This document shows positions 40,326 through 50,236 of a stretch of DNA of 64,000 nucleotides, in pieces. A program made the position numbers and the translations under genes. The notes beneath the pieces are model-generated. The model did not search any database, had not been told where the DNA came from, and saw only the letters and a program-made list of their open reading frames with translations. This DNA is from Trichomonas vaginalis G3 (Eukaryota > Parabasalia > Trichomonadida > Trichomonadidae): the NCBI RefSeq assembly GCF_026262505.1, contig NC_067208.1:13525962-13589961 (forward strand), in the 5' to 3' direction. The first letter of the stretch is position 1, and each line of letters begins with the position of its first letter.

Positions 40326-42250
40326 CGATGTTAGTGAACCTCAAGTTGAAGGACACGACGGCTTTGCCAGATTCTACTGGAAACATGACGAACAATTGCA
40401 TCCTTTGAGAAGGAAAAAAGGTAGTGCAGAGGATGGTCATGCTCCCATGGAAAGAACAAGATATGCATATGAGAAAGTACCGTGAAGTTAGAAGTCAAAT
40501 TACATCTGGTCGAACCTTTACAGTAAACTTTGACGAAGGAAAGAACAAAGAAGGCTTCATGGGAGTACTTGCTGCAATTCAAGACGGAAATAAGAAAGGA
40601 CACAATCTCAGATTGACCATAACAGATTTGGATGGTCACATTTACTATGCACATGGCAATGACAACAGCTGCAAAACTTCTTGACGCTTTCAAGACTACA
40701 AAGAGAGAACAAATGGTTGACTCCGACTCAGACATTTTGAATGCAATTGAAGGAATTGCAAGTGTCAAGTTCGAATGGTACCAACCTAACCCTCAAGCAG
40801 TCAGACAACATGCTGGATACTTCCCCTTCATAAATAAGTCTGACATTGACTTGACAAGGTATGGAATTTACAATTCAATTGAAACAATTGTCAATGAACC
40901 TTGTATTCTTACATGTCTCAGGAACTCTGGTCTTGTTACAGAAGAGAAGATGAAGTATCTTGAGTCATGTGTGAAGACAAGGTACATTCTCAGAGGTCAA
41001 TTGGCAAAAATTGCACCGTTGGCAAATGTCAATATCCGAGTCAACATACCTACAGCTAAAGGTTCTTCACATGACGACTATGTTGTTGAGTTCAATTTAC
41101 CATGGTTGAAGATTGTAATTGTCCACAACCACTTCATGTTGAACGAAAGTCTTACAAACCCATTGTTCGGAAAAGGCAAGTGCAACATTGTCAGAGCTGT
41201 AAACATTCTTTTCGAGAAAGGTTTGTTGGAACCAATTCCAGATGACAAGCTGACAGAAACTTTTGTACCAAAAGACGAAACAAACTTTTCACTGTTAGCA
41301 AGACCAAAAGTTGTTCCAGACAAAGTTCTAGTACAAAAGAAGTACACAATTCCACAAGGAGTTGGATTGTTCGGATACCAACCTGAACCAGAAGAACTTC
41401 CAATGAGGTTGCAAGAACTTCAAGATGCTATAAACAAACTTCCATTGAGACATCCAATTGACGTCAAATTGTATTGGAGAGCATCTGAGTTAGGTCAGAA
41501 GGTTTTATATGAAACAGGTTGCTTCGACGATGTTTATGAGATAACAGGAGAAGTTTCTCAGAAGATAAGAGACTCACTTGAATTTCCACAAACTGGACCA
41601 ATTGGTTGCGACAAGTTCGACTCAGATGAAAAGATATACTATGTCGACCTTAACGCTGCATACATGAGGTTTGTCCAATATATTCCGACTGGAATTCCAA
41701 ACGAAGATGGTGAGTTCCCGGAAGGAACTATACAGTTGGAAAAGTCATACAACAACTGTATGATATTAGGAAAGCTTCAAACCCCAAACTTGCAATGACA
41801 CTCAAATTGCTTATGAATTCGACATGGGGATATTCCATTAAGAAACCTCAAGAGATGAAGAGTAAACATTATGAGAAGGTCGACAACTTTGTTGAAAGGT
41901 TTTCTCCTTTTGTTTTGAAAGTACGAATTCACTCAAGGTCAAAGTGGCTTAGTAACCACATTAAACCTATTGTCGAACATTGGTCTTACCCTCAGTTCGC
42001 AAAGGCAGTCCTTGACAACTACAACAAATTCTTCTCCGAAGTCAAATCGAAAGTTGTGGTTTACTATGAGAACATTGACGCACTCATGACGAACGAAGAA
42101 GGGTACAACAAACTCATTGAAATGGGTTTAGTCGGTGAAGATGGGTCAATTCAAATTGGACAAAATTTTCACCGAAGTTCATGTCCTCTCCAAGCGTAAG
42201 TACTGGGGCATACTTGAAGACGGCACAGAAATAAAACATTGCATGAAATA
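40326..42250 (+). pseudogene. Protein-primed type B-family DNA polymerase region (broken)
   Basis: The translated pieces carry B-family polymerase palm features in order: YYVDLNAAYMRFVQ (motif A region) and LKLLMNSTWGYS (motif B region), near the C-terminal half. The N-terminal part, with unassigned RTFTVNFDEGKNKEGF and LARPKVVPDKVLVQKKY segments, would hold the exonuclease and other domains. In Polintons this enzyme copies the element from a terminal protein primer. The region is broken several times and looks shorter than a typical Polinton polymerase. No equivalent was seen in the visible part of element A. Confidence 0.75.
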
Positions 42251-42273
42251 AAAAATTTTTATTCGAATTTGAA

Positions 42274-42519
42274 TTAAAATGTGGGAATTCTTGGGAACGG
42301 GAAAGGCTTATTTACTTGAGGAACAGGTAAAGGTGGTGGAGGTGGAGGTGGTGGCAACCAGTCCATTTTATATTCCTTCCTAGCTAATTTCCGTTTAATT
42401 TCATGGTCGCCCTCGGAGTCTTTGAATCGGACAGGTCGAGTTACACCATTCTTGGTCTCAAACTCATATATAACCTGTTTGTCTGTATTTTCGTCGACTA
42501 TGGCACGAGACACAAACAT
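42274..42519 (-). CDS. 81-aa proline-rich small protein
   Basis: From ATG 42519: an acidic/charged first half, then a run of nine prolines and PFPFPRIPTF at the end. The poly-Pro tract could bind SH3/WW-like or profilin-type partners. No homologue is recognised. It is divergent from 42550-42813 with 30 bp between starts. Confidence 0.5.
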   Translation of the reverse strand: MFVSRAIVDENTDKQVIYEFETKNGVTRPVRFKDSEGDHEIKRKLARKEYKMDWLPPPPPPPPLPVPQVNKPFPFPRIPTF

Positions 42520-42549
42520 TGACCAAACGGACAAAAAGTGTCATTTCGG

Positions 42550-42813
42550 ATGGTCACGCAGCCAATCGCATTCGAGCACTTCGAAGAAGCCTTACTTTCC
42601 AAGGGAGAGGGTGTCTGGTGCAAGGCAGAGGTCATGAAACTCTACGAGCAGTACATCCTCAATGCCTGGGAGGACAAATCGTCCTTGGATTGGCAATTCT
42701 ACCAACTCCTCTGGGACGACCTCCTACGCAACTGGGATAACGAAAGAGCCCAATTCAAAGGTCGGGAACTAATTTTGCAAATTACCCTTAATTTAACATA
42801 CTTATCCAAATAA
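42550..42813 (+). CDS. 87-aa small element protein
   Basis: From ATG 42550: helix-rich and tryptophan-rich (AWEDKSSLDWQFYQLLWDDL), with FEEALLSKGEGVWCKAEVM near the start. No family recognised. Codon use and GC are higher than in most neighbours, similar to the genes between 42.8 and 45.4 kb. Confidence 0.5.
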   Translation: MVTQPIAFEHFEEALLSKGEGVWCKAEVMKLYEQYILNAWEDKSSLDWQFYQLLWDDLLRNWDNERAQFKGRELILQITLNLTYLSK

Positions 42814-42863
42814 ACACCTAAATTTACTTGGGGTTTCCCCCTAAAATAAAATTTTTTTTACTC

Positions 42864-43550
42864 TTAGAACCACTCGAGGTTCTCCTTACGGTTGTTGAGC
42901 TTGTCACCGTCAATGTGTCTGACCTTCGTCTTCTTGCCTGGATTTGGAACCCATTGAATTGCGACAAGCTTGCCCATGGAGATTGAACCGCGATTCCGAA
43001 GGTTAAGGTTCAAGTGTCCCAAGTTGTTGAGGACTGGGGTAAGAACCTTGCCTGTCTCCTTGTTGCGGATTTGGTATGGGTAGGGTTGGGAAATTTCGTA
43101 AGCGTCATCGACAACAAGGGTTGACCAAACTTCCTTTTCTTCGTGTTTCTCTTCTTCTTCTTCCTCTTCTTCCTCTTCTTTGATAATACCTTCGGCAATT
43201 CTGTGTTCACGAAGTACGGTGTTGCATGTTCTGTCCTTTCCGAGTACCTTCCAGATGGCGTCTATCTCTTCGAAGAAACGGTAGATGAGTCGGGCAAGGT
43301 TTTGGTTCTCTATGTTGTATTGGCGCAAGGTTTCCGCGAAATCGTTCAGGACTTTCTTATTGGAAGCTTGGTTCGTGAGGACATTGGCTTTGAGATTGGT
43401 TATCTCTTCCATAAGACTACTTTGGAGAGTCTTAATGGTGTTTGACAGATGAGCGTTCAATTGGGCAATTTGAATTTGAACTGGGCGCTTTTCTGGCAAC
43501 CTTGAAAGGACATCTTCCATTGAGTTTGGCTTCGGTGCTTGTTCGGACAT
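42864..43550 (-). CDS. Coiled-coil protein with NUMOD4/HNH-type endonuclease domain
   Basis: A 228-aa open frame. Residues 1-125 are helical and coiled-coil-like, followed by a run of ten Glu residues. The last 85 residues match the pattern of phage and organellar HNH endonucleases with a NUMOD4-like lead. They show YEISQPYPYQIRNKETGKVL, a GHLNLNLRNRGSI strand, MGKLVAIQWVPNP and VRHIDGDKLNNRKENLEW (the HNH-type His and Asn-rich end). Such enzymes nick or cut DNA. The fusion to a coiled coil suggests assembly with another element protein. The gene is whole. Confidence 0.75.
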   Translation of the reverse strand: MSEQAPKPNSMEDVLSRLPEKRPVQIQIAQLNAHLSNTIKTLQSSLMEEITNLKANVLTNQASNKKVLNDFAETLRQYNIENQNLARLIYRFFEEIDAIWKVLGKDRTCNTVLREHRIAEGIIKEEEEEEEEEEKHEEKEVWSTLVVDDAYEISQPYPYQIRNKETGKVLTPVLNNLGHLNLNLRNRGSISMGKLVAIQWVPNPGKKTKVRHIDGDKLNNRKENLEWF

Positions 43551-43878
43551 CGAAAAAATGAAGTAGTTTGAGAATGGCGGTTTTACTTCAAAAAGCTTGT
43601 TATGACAGTTATGTCATACAACAAGTTTAAAATAATATCTTGTTCTTCTTCTGAACGTTTGTTGTCTCTTCGATAAAAGTTTGAACATGAGAACCAAAAA
43701 ACGTTTTTTGAGAATTGCGGAAGAGTTCAGGCAAACGTTCATATTCTGGATATGTTGGGAGCAGTTCAAAACATCTGAGCTGACTTTCGGACAAAATTGG
43801 GACAATGTCAGAAAATTCATCTTTGGTCGGACTGCTTGAAGGTAAGTCCCTTACATGTAAGTAGCTCTGGTAAAGTCT
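43551..43878. other. Element B stretch without a clear gene
   Basis: On the minus strand an open frame of about 74 codons without an ATG spans most of this piece (segments such as LPTYPEYERLPELF). It may be a remnant. A 68-codon frame with ATG at 43614-43820 overlaps it. I assign neither. Confidence 0.35.
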
Positions 43879-44166
43879 TCACATTTCTGCTAACTTTTGG
43901 AGTATAGCTTCGTAGTTTAGAAGTTTTAATTTTAATTGTCTTATTCCACTCTTGACATCTAAACGGTAACTATCCATGAGGTCAAGAGTAGCTTTGGTAG
44001 CTTTAAGTGGAGCTATCTGTTCCTTGACCTCTGCAATTTTGGTTGCAATTGTGATTTGAGCTCCTTCAAGTTCGCCGTCTATGTCGTTCTCAACGCCTTC
44101 AACCATGGCTTGAAACTCTTCATCGGTCCATTGAGATTGGTGTGGGACGAATTTAACTTGCTTCAT
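43879..44166 (-). CDS. 95-aa coiled-coil small protein
   Basis: Acidic start with SQWTDEEFQAMVEGVEND, then two heptad-like helices to the end (IAEVKEQIAPLKATKATL, LKLKLLNYEAILQKLAEM). Probably an oligomeric accessory or scaffold protein. No family recognised. It shares direction with the following gene at 44194-44583. Confidence 0.55.
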   Translation of the reverse strand: MKQVKFVPHQSQWTDEEFQAMVEGVENDIDGELEGAQITIATKIAEVKEQIAPLKATKATLDLMDSYRLDVKSGIRQLKLKLLNYEAILQKLAEM

Positions 44167-44193
44167 TCAAAAAATGAAAAAAAATGTTTTTAC

Positions 44194-44583
44194 TCAAAAC
44201 GTTAAGGTTGACTGAACTGGTTGGATGTCGCCTTCACAGGTTATGTAGAACGGCTGACCCGAGAAGTTAAGGAGAGACTGAATTGCCAATTTCATATGGG
44301 GTAGGGGGTTCTCCTTGTTTGGTATTTTTATCCAAGGACGTTTGTTTAGGAACTTAACAAGAGCTTCTCTTTTGGCGTCCTTTATGCCATCGAAAGGAGT
44401 GTTTTCTGGTATTTGAATTGGAATTCCAGTCGAAGTCTCGAGATTCAAGACAGCCCTTCCAGAAATAGCGGTGAACTTGACCTTGGGCTTCATTACCCTG
44501 CGCAAGTACTGCTTAACAACTTCATTTATCTCTATAAGGTAAATTGCCTCGTCAAATCCTTCTGGTATTCCGAGTCCTTCCAT
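44194..44583 (-). CDS. Conserved 129-aa element protein (B copy)
   Basis: ATG at 44583 is chosen because upstream sequence is the iterated array, not coding. The product matches 4394-4759 of element A, strongest in the C-terminal half (KENPLPHMKLAIQSLL, then SGQPFYITCEGDIQPVQ). The N-terminal half differs by many substitutions but keeps length and pattern, as under purifying selection. Function unknown. Divergent from the Pro/Gln-rich gene. Confidence 0.7.
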   Translation of the reverse strand: MEGLGIPEGFDEAIYLIEINEVVKQYLRRVMKPKVKFTAISGRAVLNLETSTGIPIQIPENTPFDGIKDAKREALVKFLNKRPWIKIPNKENPLPHMKLAIQSLLNFSGQPFYITCEGDIQPVQSTLTF

Positions 44584-44808
44584 CCGACAGGAAAATATTT
44601 TCCCGACAACTGGAAAAAATTTTCCGGACAAAGGGAAAAATTTTTCCTTCCGACAGGAAGAACTCTTCCAGTTGTCCGTCCGTAAACCATTCAAATTTTC
44701 GAAAATTGAGAACTTTTTGGTCGAACTTCAGGAAAAATTTTTCCTTCCGACAAGAAAAGTTTTTCCTTCCGACAGGAAAATATTTTCCATCCGACAGGAC
44801 ACAAACGA
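44584..44808. repeat. Iterated TTCCGACAGGAAAA array between divergent genes
   Basis: The stretch between the starts at 44583 and 44809 contains about ten variants of a motif with TCCGACAGG(A)n and TTTTTCC, some in inverted pairs (GGAAAATATTTTCC). It occupies the place of the TTCTGAAA iterons in element A but has an unrelated sequence. Likely binding sites or a replication origin. Confidence 0.75.
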
Positions 44809-45423
44809 ATGTCCGACGTTCCTCTTCCTGAATGCCTTCCAAAGCCAGAAGAACCGAAAGCTGCAGAACCACAACAGTCTCCTCAGCAACCTCAGTTCCA
44901 GCAAGTCCCTCCACCAAATTACTACCAATTTCCATCTCAAGGTTACTACCAATTTCCACCTCAAGGTTACTACCCACCACAAGGCTTCCCGAACTACCCT
45001 CCTCCTCAGCCTATGCCTTACTTCCCCAACCCTTGGATGTTCCAGCAAGCTCCACCCCAGCAATTCCAATTCCAATCTCAATCGAAGAGAGACCAAGACT
45101 TCGAAGAAGGTCTGAACCGCTTACGCAAAGAGTATGCTACAGCTCCAATGGAAGACGACAGGCTTTCAGTCTCTTCCCTCAAATCGACCGATTCGACTCG
45201 TACCACAGATTCAGTTCGTGACCGTGAAGACTACCTCAAGCAGTCTGAGAGACTCTTCATCCTACAATCATTTACAGTTGGAGCTCTCAAGAACATGCGC
45301 AATTACGAAGGTCAGACACCAGCTGGAGACCGCAAAACAGACGTACTCGCAAGAGCCGTCCAGCTCGTCAAAACAAAGACTGAGATAGTCGACTTCATTC
45401 TTGCAGCTTGCCCATACAAGTAA
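44809..45423 (+). CDS. 204-aa proline/glutamine/tyrosine-rich protein (B copy)
   Basis: A complete open frame with an acidic Pro-rich head and a long low-complexity region with four YYQFP/YYPPQG repeats. A charged linker (SKRDQDFEEGLNRLRKEYAT) follows, then a C-terminal helical domain of about 80 residues (ERLFILQSFTVGALKNMRNY, LARAVQLVKTKTEIVDF). The disordered head and helical tail resemble scaffold or tegument-like proteins. No family recognised. The element A copy holds only the first half. Confidence 0.65.
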   Translation: MSDVPLPECLPKPEEPKAAEPQQSPQQPQFQQVPPPNYYQFPSQGYYQFPPQGYYPPQGFPNYPPPQPMPYFPNPWMFQQAPPQQFQFQSQSKRDQDFEEGLNRLRKEYATAPMEDDRLSVSSLKSTDSTRTTDSVRDREDYLKQSERLFILQSFTVGALKNMRNYEGQTPAGDRKTDVLARAVQLVKTKTEIVDFILAACPYK

Positions 45424-45451
45424 AAAAATAAACAATTACGAGTTAAACTTT

Positions 45452-45652
45452 TTACTCTTTCTTTTCTGAGTTGTTTAGAGCTGGTTTCTCTTGTAGAAAC
45501 CTTTCGTACTCTTCCATGGTCATGCAATTGCGAATTTGGTACGCAATTCCAGGTTCGTTGTTTTTGAACCTTATGTATGTAACGCTTCCATCCTCCTCAG
45601 GGAAGTAAGCTGCTAACATCTGACCAAGTTTTCTCGGTGACTCGGAGCTCAT
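45452..45652 (-). CDS. 66-aa small element protein
   Basis: ATG 45652 follows TAAAAAGTGACATTTTTA. The product has alternating strands and helices (MLAAYFPEEDGSVTYIRF) and an acidic end. A TGACA/TTTTT leader of the same type precedes 45888. Unknown function. Confidence 0.5.
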   Translation of the reverse strand: MSSESPRKLGQMLAAYFPEEDGSVTYIRFKNNEPGIAYQIRNCMTMEEYERFLQEKPALNNSEKKE

Positions 45653-45693
45653 TAAAAATGTCACTTTTTAAACGTTAAGTTTTTAGTCTTATT

Positions 45694-45888
45694 TTACCCT
45701 TTGTTTACCCTTTGTTTGTCAAGGTAGTATTGGAGTGCAATTTCTCCAAATTCTCTGTGTCGGAGTTCTTCAGCATTTTCCAAGGTGTACCTGGAGAACT
45801 CAAAGAAGTTGTCAAGAAGATACTGCCATGCTGCTCTTCTGAGTTCGTCGGTATTTTGGAAGTGTTGCACCTTCGAGTCTTCGGACAT
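45694..45888 (-). CDS. 64-aa small element protein
   Basis: Helical, acidic product beginning MSEDSKVQHFQNTDELRRAA. It starts after AAAAAGTGTCATTTTTTC, like its neighbour, and divides this area with the divergent membrane protein gene at 45932. Unknown function. Confidence 0.5.
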   Translation of the reverse strand: MSEDSKVQHFQNTDELRRAAWQYLLDNFFEFSRYTLENAEELRHREFGEIALQYYLDKQRVNKG

Positions 45889-45931
45889 GAAAAAATGACA
45901 CTTTTTCTATTAAACCGTTTTGGCATTTCTC

Positions 45932-46111
45932 ATGAGTGAGTATAGTTCTGCCGAACCATTGGAAGAGAAGAAGTACCCTTGCTGGCAAAAGACAAAAATA
46001 GTTGCCTTAGTTGTCATTGCAATTGTACTCGTAATTGAATTCATTGTACTTCTCTTCACGTACATAAAACTCAGCAATGGTATTTGCTTTAAGAAGCTAC
46101 CATCTTACTAA
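45932..46111 (+). CDS. 59-aa single-span membrane protein
   Basis: From ATG 45932: an acidic N-terminal 15 residues, basic KYPCWQKTK, a strong membrane span (ALVVIAIVLVIEFIVLLFTY) and a short basic tail. A type-III or tail-anchored microprotein, plausibly in the virion membrane or host membrane. No homologue in the visible part of A. Confidence 0.55.
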   Translation: MSEYSSAEPLEEKKYPCWQKTKIVALVVIAIVLVIEFIVLLFTYIKLSNGICFKKLPSY

Positions 46112-46319
46112 GACTAAACACTTAGATTTTTCAAGCTTGACTTTTTACAATTTGAATTTTGTTGCTGAATTCAGTAAAAATAATGTTTTAGGGTAGAAGA
46201 GTGAGATCTAACCCATTTTTCACCTGTTCTACCCTCATGAATTTTCATGAATTTTCCCGAAATAAAAAATAAGTTATTTTTATTTTTTTTATTTTTTTAT
46301 CCGGAATATAAAGACAGAT

Positions 46320-47124
46320 ATGTCAACAACCGAGAACACAACAACAGTTATAGTCCATGAAGCTATAAATGAAGAATACGAGTACATACAGTTTAACAAA
46401 CAATTGCGTCTAATTCGTTCGGTCAAAGACGATATGTACCAAATGCAAAGTATTTTGACTGCATGTTTTGCTCCAGATACCAAACACGCAGACGATTGGT
46501 TCAAAAAACCGAAGCACACAAGAACTTTTGAGTGAAATTTCTCTAGACCGAGAATTCTCGGTCTTGCATAAAACACATGAAAATCGTAAAAATTTGCCAA
46601 TAAATTTAAGAGGATATTATGTACATAGACTTCTTGTAAATGCTGTTGCAATGTGGGCTTCGCCTCGTTATGCTTGGTATATTTACAGACTTCTTGACGA
46701 AATTCATAGACAAGAACGTGAAGAGCTAGAGAACAAGCTTGAAGCAAAAGACAAAAGCATTCAGAAAAGAATACCACGTTCGGTACCAAAAGGAAAGGAA
46801 AAGAACTATAAGTATATGATTTATACTGAAGAGATGGAAAATGAAGAAGACAGAGATATGGTTATGTTGCATTTAGTCAGAAGAAACAACAAAAGCTTTT
46901 ACGACCTTGCTAAGATTTACAAATCTGACAGAAATTGGTTCTATCGCGAAAACTTACCGATTTCAATGACCCCAAATGAAGATGTGAAACAAATAGTTCA
47001 AGATACGTTACCTCAAACACACTATGATATTAAAGGTTGTACAATTCTTACCTTCAAAGAAGATTTGCCATTGTTAAAGGAAAAAATAACAGAGTATTTT
47101 GACAACTTCAAACAAGCAGAGTAA
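46320..47124 (+). pseudogene. KilA-N-like DNA-binding protein region (broken)
   Basis: Translated pieces contain a KilA-N/MSV199-like segment (GYYVHRLLVNAVAMWASPRYAWYIYRLL). A C-terminal T5orf172/DUF3627-like part follows (YKYMIYTEEMEN, then RNNKSFYDLAKIYKSDRNW). The leader before the ATG is shared with two genes at the left edge of element A. It is not in one frame, with about one break. Likely DNA-binding regulator. Confidence 0.65.
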
Positions 47125-47140
47125 ATGAACTCTTTATTTT

Positions 47141-48030
47141 TCAAGCTTGACTTTTTACAATTTGAACTTTGTTTGCGTAGATATGAATTCTGAAAGAAGT
47201 ATGAGGGTCTTGTATGACTTTGTACTTCTCCCATAGTTCATGTCTGTCAAACTTACCTGCCATGGACTCTTTCATAAGTTCCATGAAATCGTCTTCGGAC
47301 AATCCGGGGAAAAGTATAATGTCAGTAAGTATTCTTTTAACATCCTTACTTAAACTCTTTGCTGTCTGTACACAAATGACAACTGAGATGTTAAAGTGTC
47401 TGAGCTTCTTAAGAATTCGACACATATCTTGTTCTCTGTTCTTTAACAAAGGATGAGAAGCAAAGTCATCTAAGATAAGAAGACATCTATGAGGGTAAGT
47501 CTTCCAATCGTAAGATTGCAATTTCTTCGAAATGTATTCTATCTCTTTCTGTTTGTTTCTGAAGTGTTTCTTCTCTAATATTCTCTGCATTTCCTCATTT
47601 GGGTCTTTAAACTTAGAATTTATATACTCATTTATAGCATTATACTTCAAAACTCTTCTTTGGTACTTCTTTATCCAATCTAACAACTCAGAGTCTTTTA
47701 TACATACTAACTTAGACTTCTTTATAATATCTTTGAACGAATTGACGGTTTGGTCAAATTGGACCAGAAGTACTACAAATAACACTAACTCATAGAATGG
47801 GTTCTTCTCATCTAGTTCTTGTTGTTGTGCAGCCATTTTAAGATAAGTGAAAGTCTTACCCGACCCAGGTGGTGCAATTAGACCTGTTATACCATTCTGA
47901 GCAAATAAGAACTTGTCATGTATAGGTTTTATCTGAGCATTTTCTAACTTCCTCTTGTTCTTGTTTAAAACATTCTCAAATTTTTGTCAATGTCAGCAAA
48001 CTTTTTTTCTAACATATTTTTAGAAAAATT
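47141..48030 (-). pseudogene. FtsK/HerA-type genome packaging ATPase region (broken)
   Basis: A Walker A (IAPPGSGKT) is seen near 47860-47880 on the minus strand and a Walker B (CLLILDDFASHPLL) near 47470. A later VVICVQTAKSL segment completes the core of the A32-like packaging ATPase family. In Polintons this motor would move DNA into capsids. Not in one open frame. Confidence 0.75.
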
Positions 48031-48050
48031 AAAATTTTTATCTTTTAGAA

Positions 48051-48505
48051 AATGTCTAGCGATTTCGCTATCTATATTCGAGACAAGCTTTTCGACAGCA
48101 AAACATCTGTCGACCATAAAATCTTACATAGTGTAAACAAGAAAGGTGAATTTGTTCTAAAGTTCTGTTTCTGGGAATATGACAAGAACCATAAAACATT
48201 AGCAGAGAAGTCTTAAAATTTGTCAATGACAGACTTGTTGACAGAGATGACGCCTCTTGGAAGATGAAGTCCAACAAAAGTTCTTAGAATGCAAAGAAGA
48301 CACATGCGCTGTTCTTGAAGATGAAATAGAAAACAGAATAGAACTATTAAAGGACAAAGAACTTTTACATAAATATGGTTGCGCCAAATTTGACATAACT
48401 CCACCAGAAAAGAAGAAGGAGAAAGAAAGAAAGAAAGAAAAGAAAGTAGAAGAAGAGAAGAAAGAACCTGAACCAGTTCCAGAGAAAAAGAAATTTGACA
48501 TGTAA
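48051..48505 (+). pseudogene. Charged element protein region (broken)
   Basis: Starts MSSDFAIYIRDKLFDSK and ends in a Lys/Glu-rich tail with EKKKEKERKKEKK. No family recognised. Broken about twice. Confidence 0.5.
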
Positions 48506-48521
48506 AAATAAAATTTTATTT

Positions 48522-48941
48522 TTAGAACATTTCTGGGTCAATGTCAATGTTCTCTTCCTCTTTAGGAGCAAACACTGGCTTAGACTCTAAAATCTTTTTA
48601 CCCAATTTACCTTGAACTTCAACTATCTTAGACTCATAATATTCATAGTCGTCTGCTTTCTTTGGTTCATAAGGTATAACAAGTTTGTATGCTTTGCCTT
48701 CTTTAAGGTTTGAAAACCTTCTGTCAAAACTTTCTTTGACTGCTAACAAACCTTCTATGTCTAAGTCTTCAAATTTCGCACCATTTTTAGTCACAATAGC
48801 AAACTTAACTGGTTCGATGTTCCAAACTTTGCTGAATGAAGACTTTTCAAAATGGTAGAAGTAAACATTCAAATATGTGAATGGGTCTAGTTCTTCTTTA
48901 AGTCCTGACATGTACTTATTTACTGAGATGAATTTTGCCAT
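48522..48941 (-). CDS. 139-aa element protein, possibly ssDNA-binding
   Basis: Whole open frame. A beta-strand-rich core (LNVYFYHFEKS, VKFAIVTKNGAKFE, KAYKLVIPYEPKK) and an acidic end DIDPEMF. A short OB-like protein with an acidic tail would fit a single-stranded DNA-binding protein, and its position next to the helicase fits, but this is inference. It starts after ATCGGATAAAAAAAT in reverse orientation. Confidence 0.5.
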   Translation of the reverse strand: MAKFISVNKYMSGLKEELDPFTYLNVYFYHFEKSSFSKVWNIEPVKFAIVTKNGAKFEDLDIEGLLAVKESFDRRFSNLKEGKAYKLVIPYEPKKADDYEYYESKIVEVQGKLGKKILESKPVFAPKEEENIDIDPEMF

Positions 48942-48977
48942 CTTTTCTATCGGATAAAAAAATATTTTTTTTAAAAT

Positions 48978-50208
48978 TTACTCATAAAAATTTTTCTTTG
49001 TATATACACCATTCTGTACGTCTAAAAGACTTTTGACATTTGCCAAGAATGTTCGTTTAGACGCTGTCATATAACCATATTCTTGACAATATTGTTTATA
49101 CGAATCGTACAATGACCTTTCATCTAAACACTCAAAGTCAGTTTCATCTATGAACAGTTCATATACACTCTTGTTTGCTTCTAACAATGTTTGTCTCTCT
49201 TCGGTATGTGGAATTTGTCTTGGATTGAACTTTGAAATATCTAATGTCATAAAATATGAGAACAAGTGGTTGTAAAAGTCAGATGTCAAAGTTTCTGCTA
49301 AGTCGTCAAAATATTCTGTATCTTGCATATGAGAATCTGACGTTCTGACAACTACATATCTTCTGTCAGAACTTTCTAACTTCATCGGAACAGCATTGTT
49401 TGAAACCATAATGAAGTTTGCAACATTTTCACAAACTCTTTGGTCTTTATATTTTCTTTCAACAACTCCAACTTTGTCTGTTATAAGACTCTTCAAAGCA
49501 TCTGAGTTCAAAACTTTTGTTGTATCTATACTTTGAAGTTCATTGCAAACTATAAGTTTCATATTCTCTATTGAGGAGTTAAACTTGCCACAGATGTTTT
49601 CTAAGTTTGTCATATTCGGATTCGAATAGCCTCTAACAGTTTGCACAAATATCTGTAAAGAATGTGTTCTTACCAGTTCCTTGTTTTCCAATTATAATGA
49701 GAGCAGTTTCATTTTTAGCACTTGGATGTTGTAAGATGTTTGCAAACCAACATAAGATATACTCATAGACTCTTTCGTTTCCATTGCATATAATTTCTTT
49801 GACATGGTCTAACCAAGCTTCTATAATATTTTCTTTCCATTCTACTTGTTCATATTTATATCCAGTGAAGATAGAATAGAAGTTTGGAGAAGGTGTATAG
49901 AACTTTATACCTCGAACTGAAAAATCTTCAAGTTTGACAATAAGATATCCCAAGCATCTAACATCTTCATGCCAACTTGTACGACTTTTATTTTCTTAAG
50001 TTTCTGTCTACATTCTTGTTCTGAAACTATTGTTGCTCTTGGTTTGTTAAAGACAACATCCCATTCTTTCATACATAACATTCTGGGGCAGAGTCACATA
50101 AATGACTAAACGTTTCAAATTCTCGACTGCTTTGTTATAGTCTCGAAATGGACACATATTTCTGAATGCTTGGAAGTCATAAAAATCTGAAACATCTATT
50201 CTGTACAT
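48978..50208 (-). pseudogene. Primase-helicase (SF3/D5-like) region (broken)
   Basis: Pieces contain IIGKQGTGKNTFF (a Walker A of the superfamily-3 type) near 49690 and later VVVRTSDSHMQD and KRTFLANVKSLLD segments. These are typical of D5-like primase-helicases of NCLDV and mobile elements. Together with the polymerase it would replicate the element. Broken two or three times. Confidence 0.7.
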
Positions 50209-50236
50209 TTTTATAAAAATAAAAAAAATATTTTTT

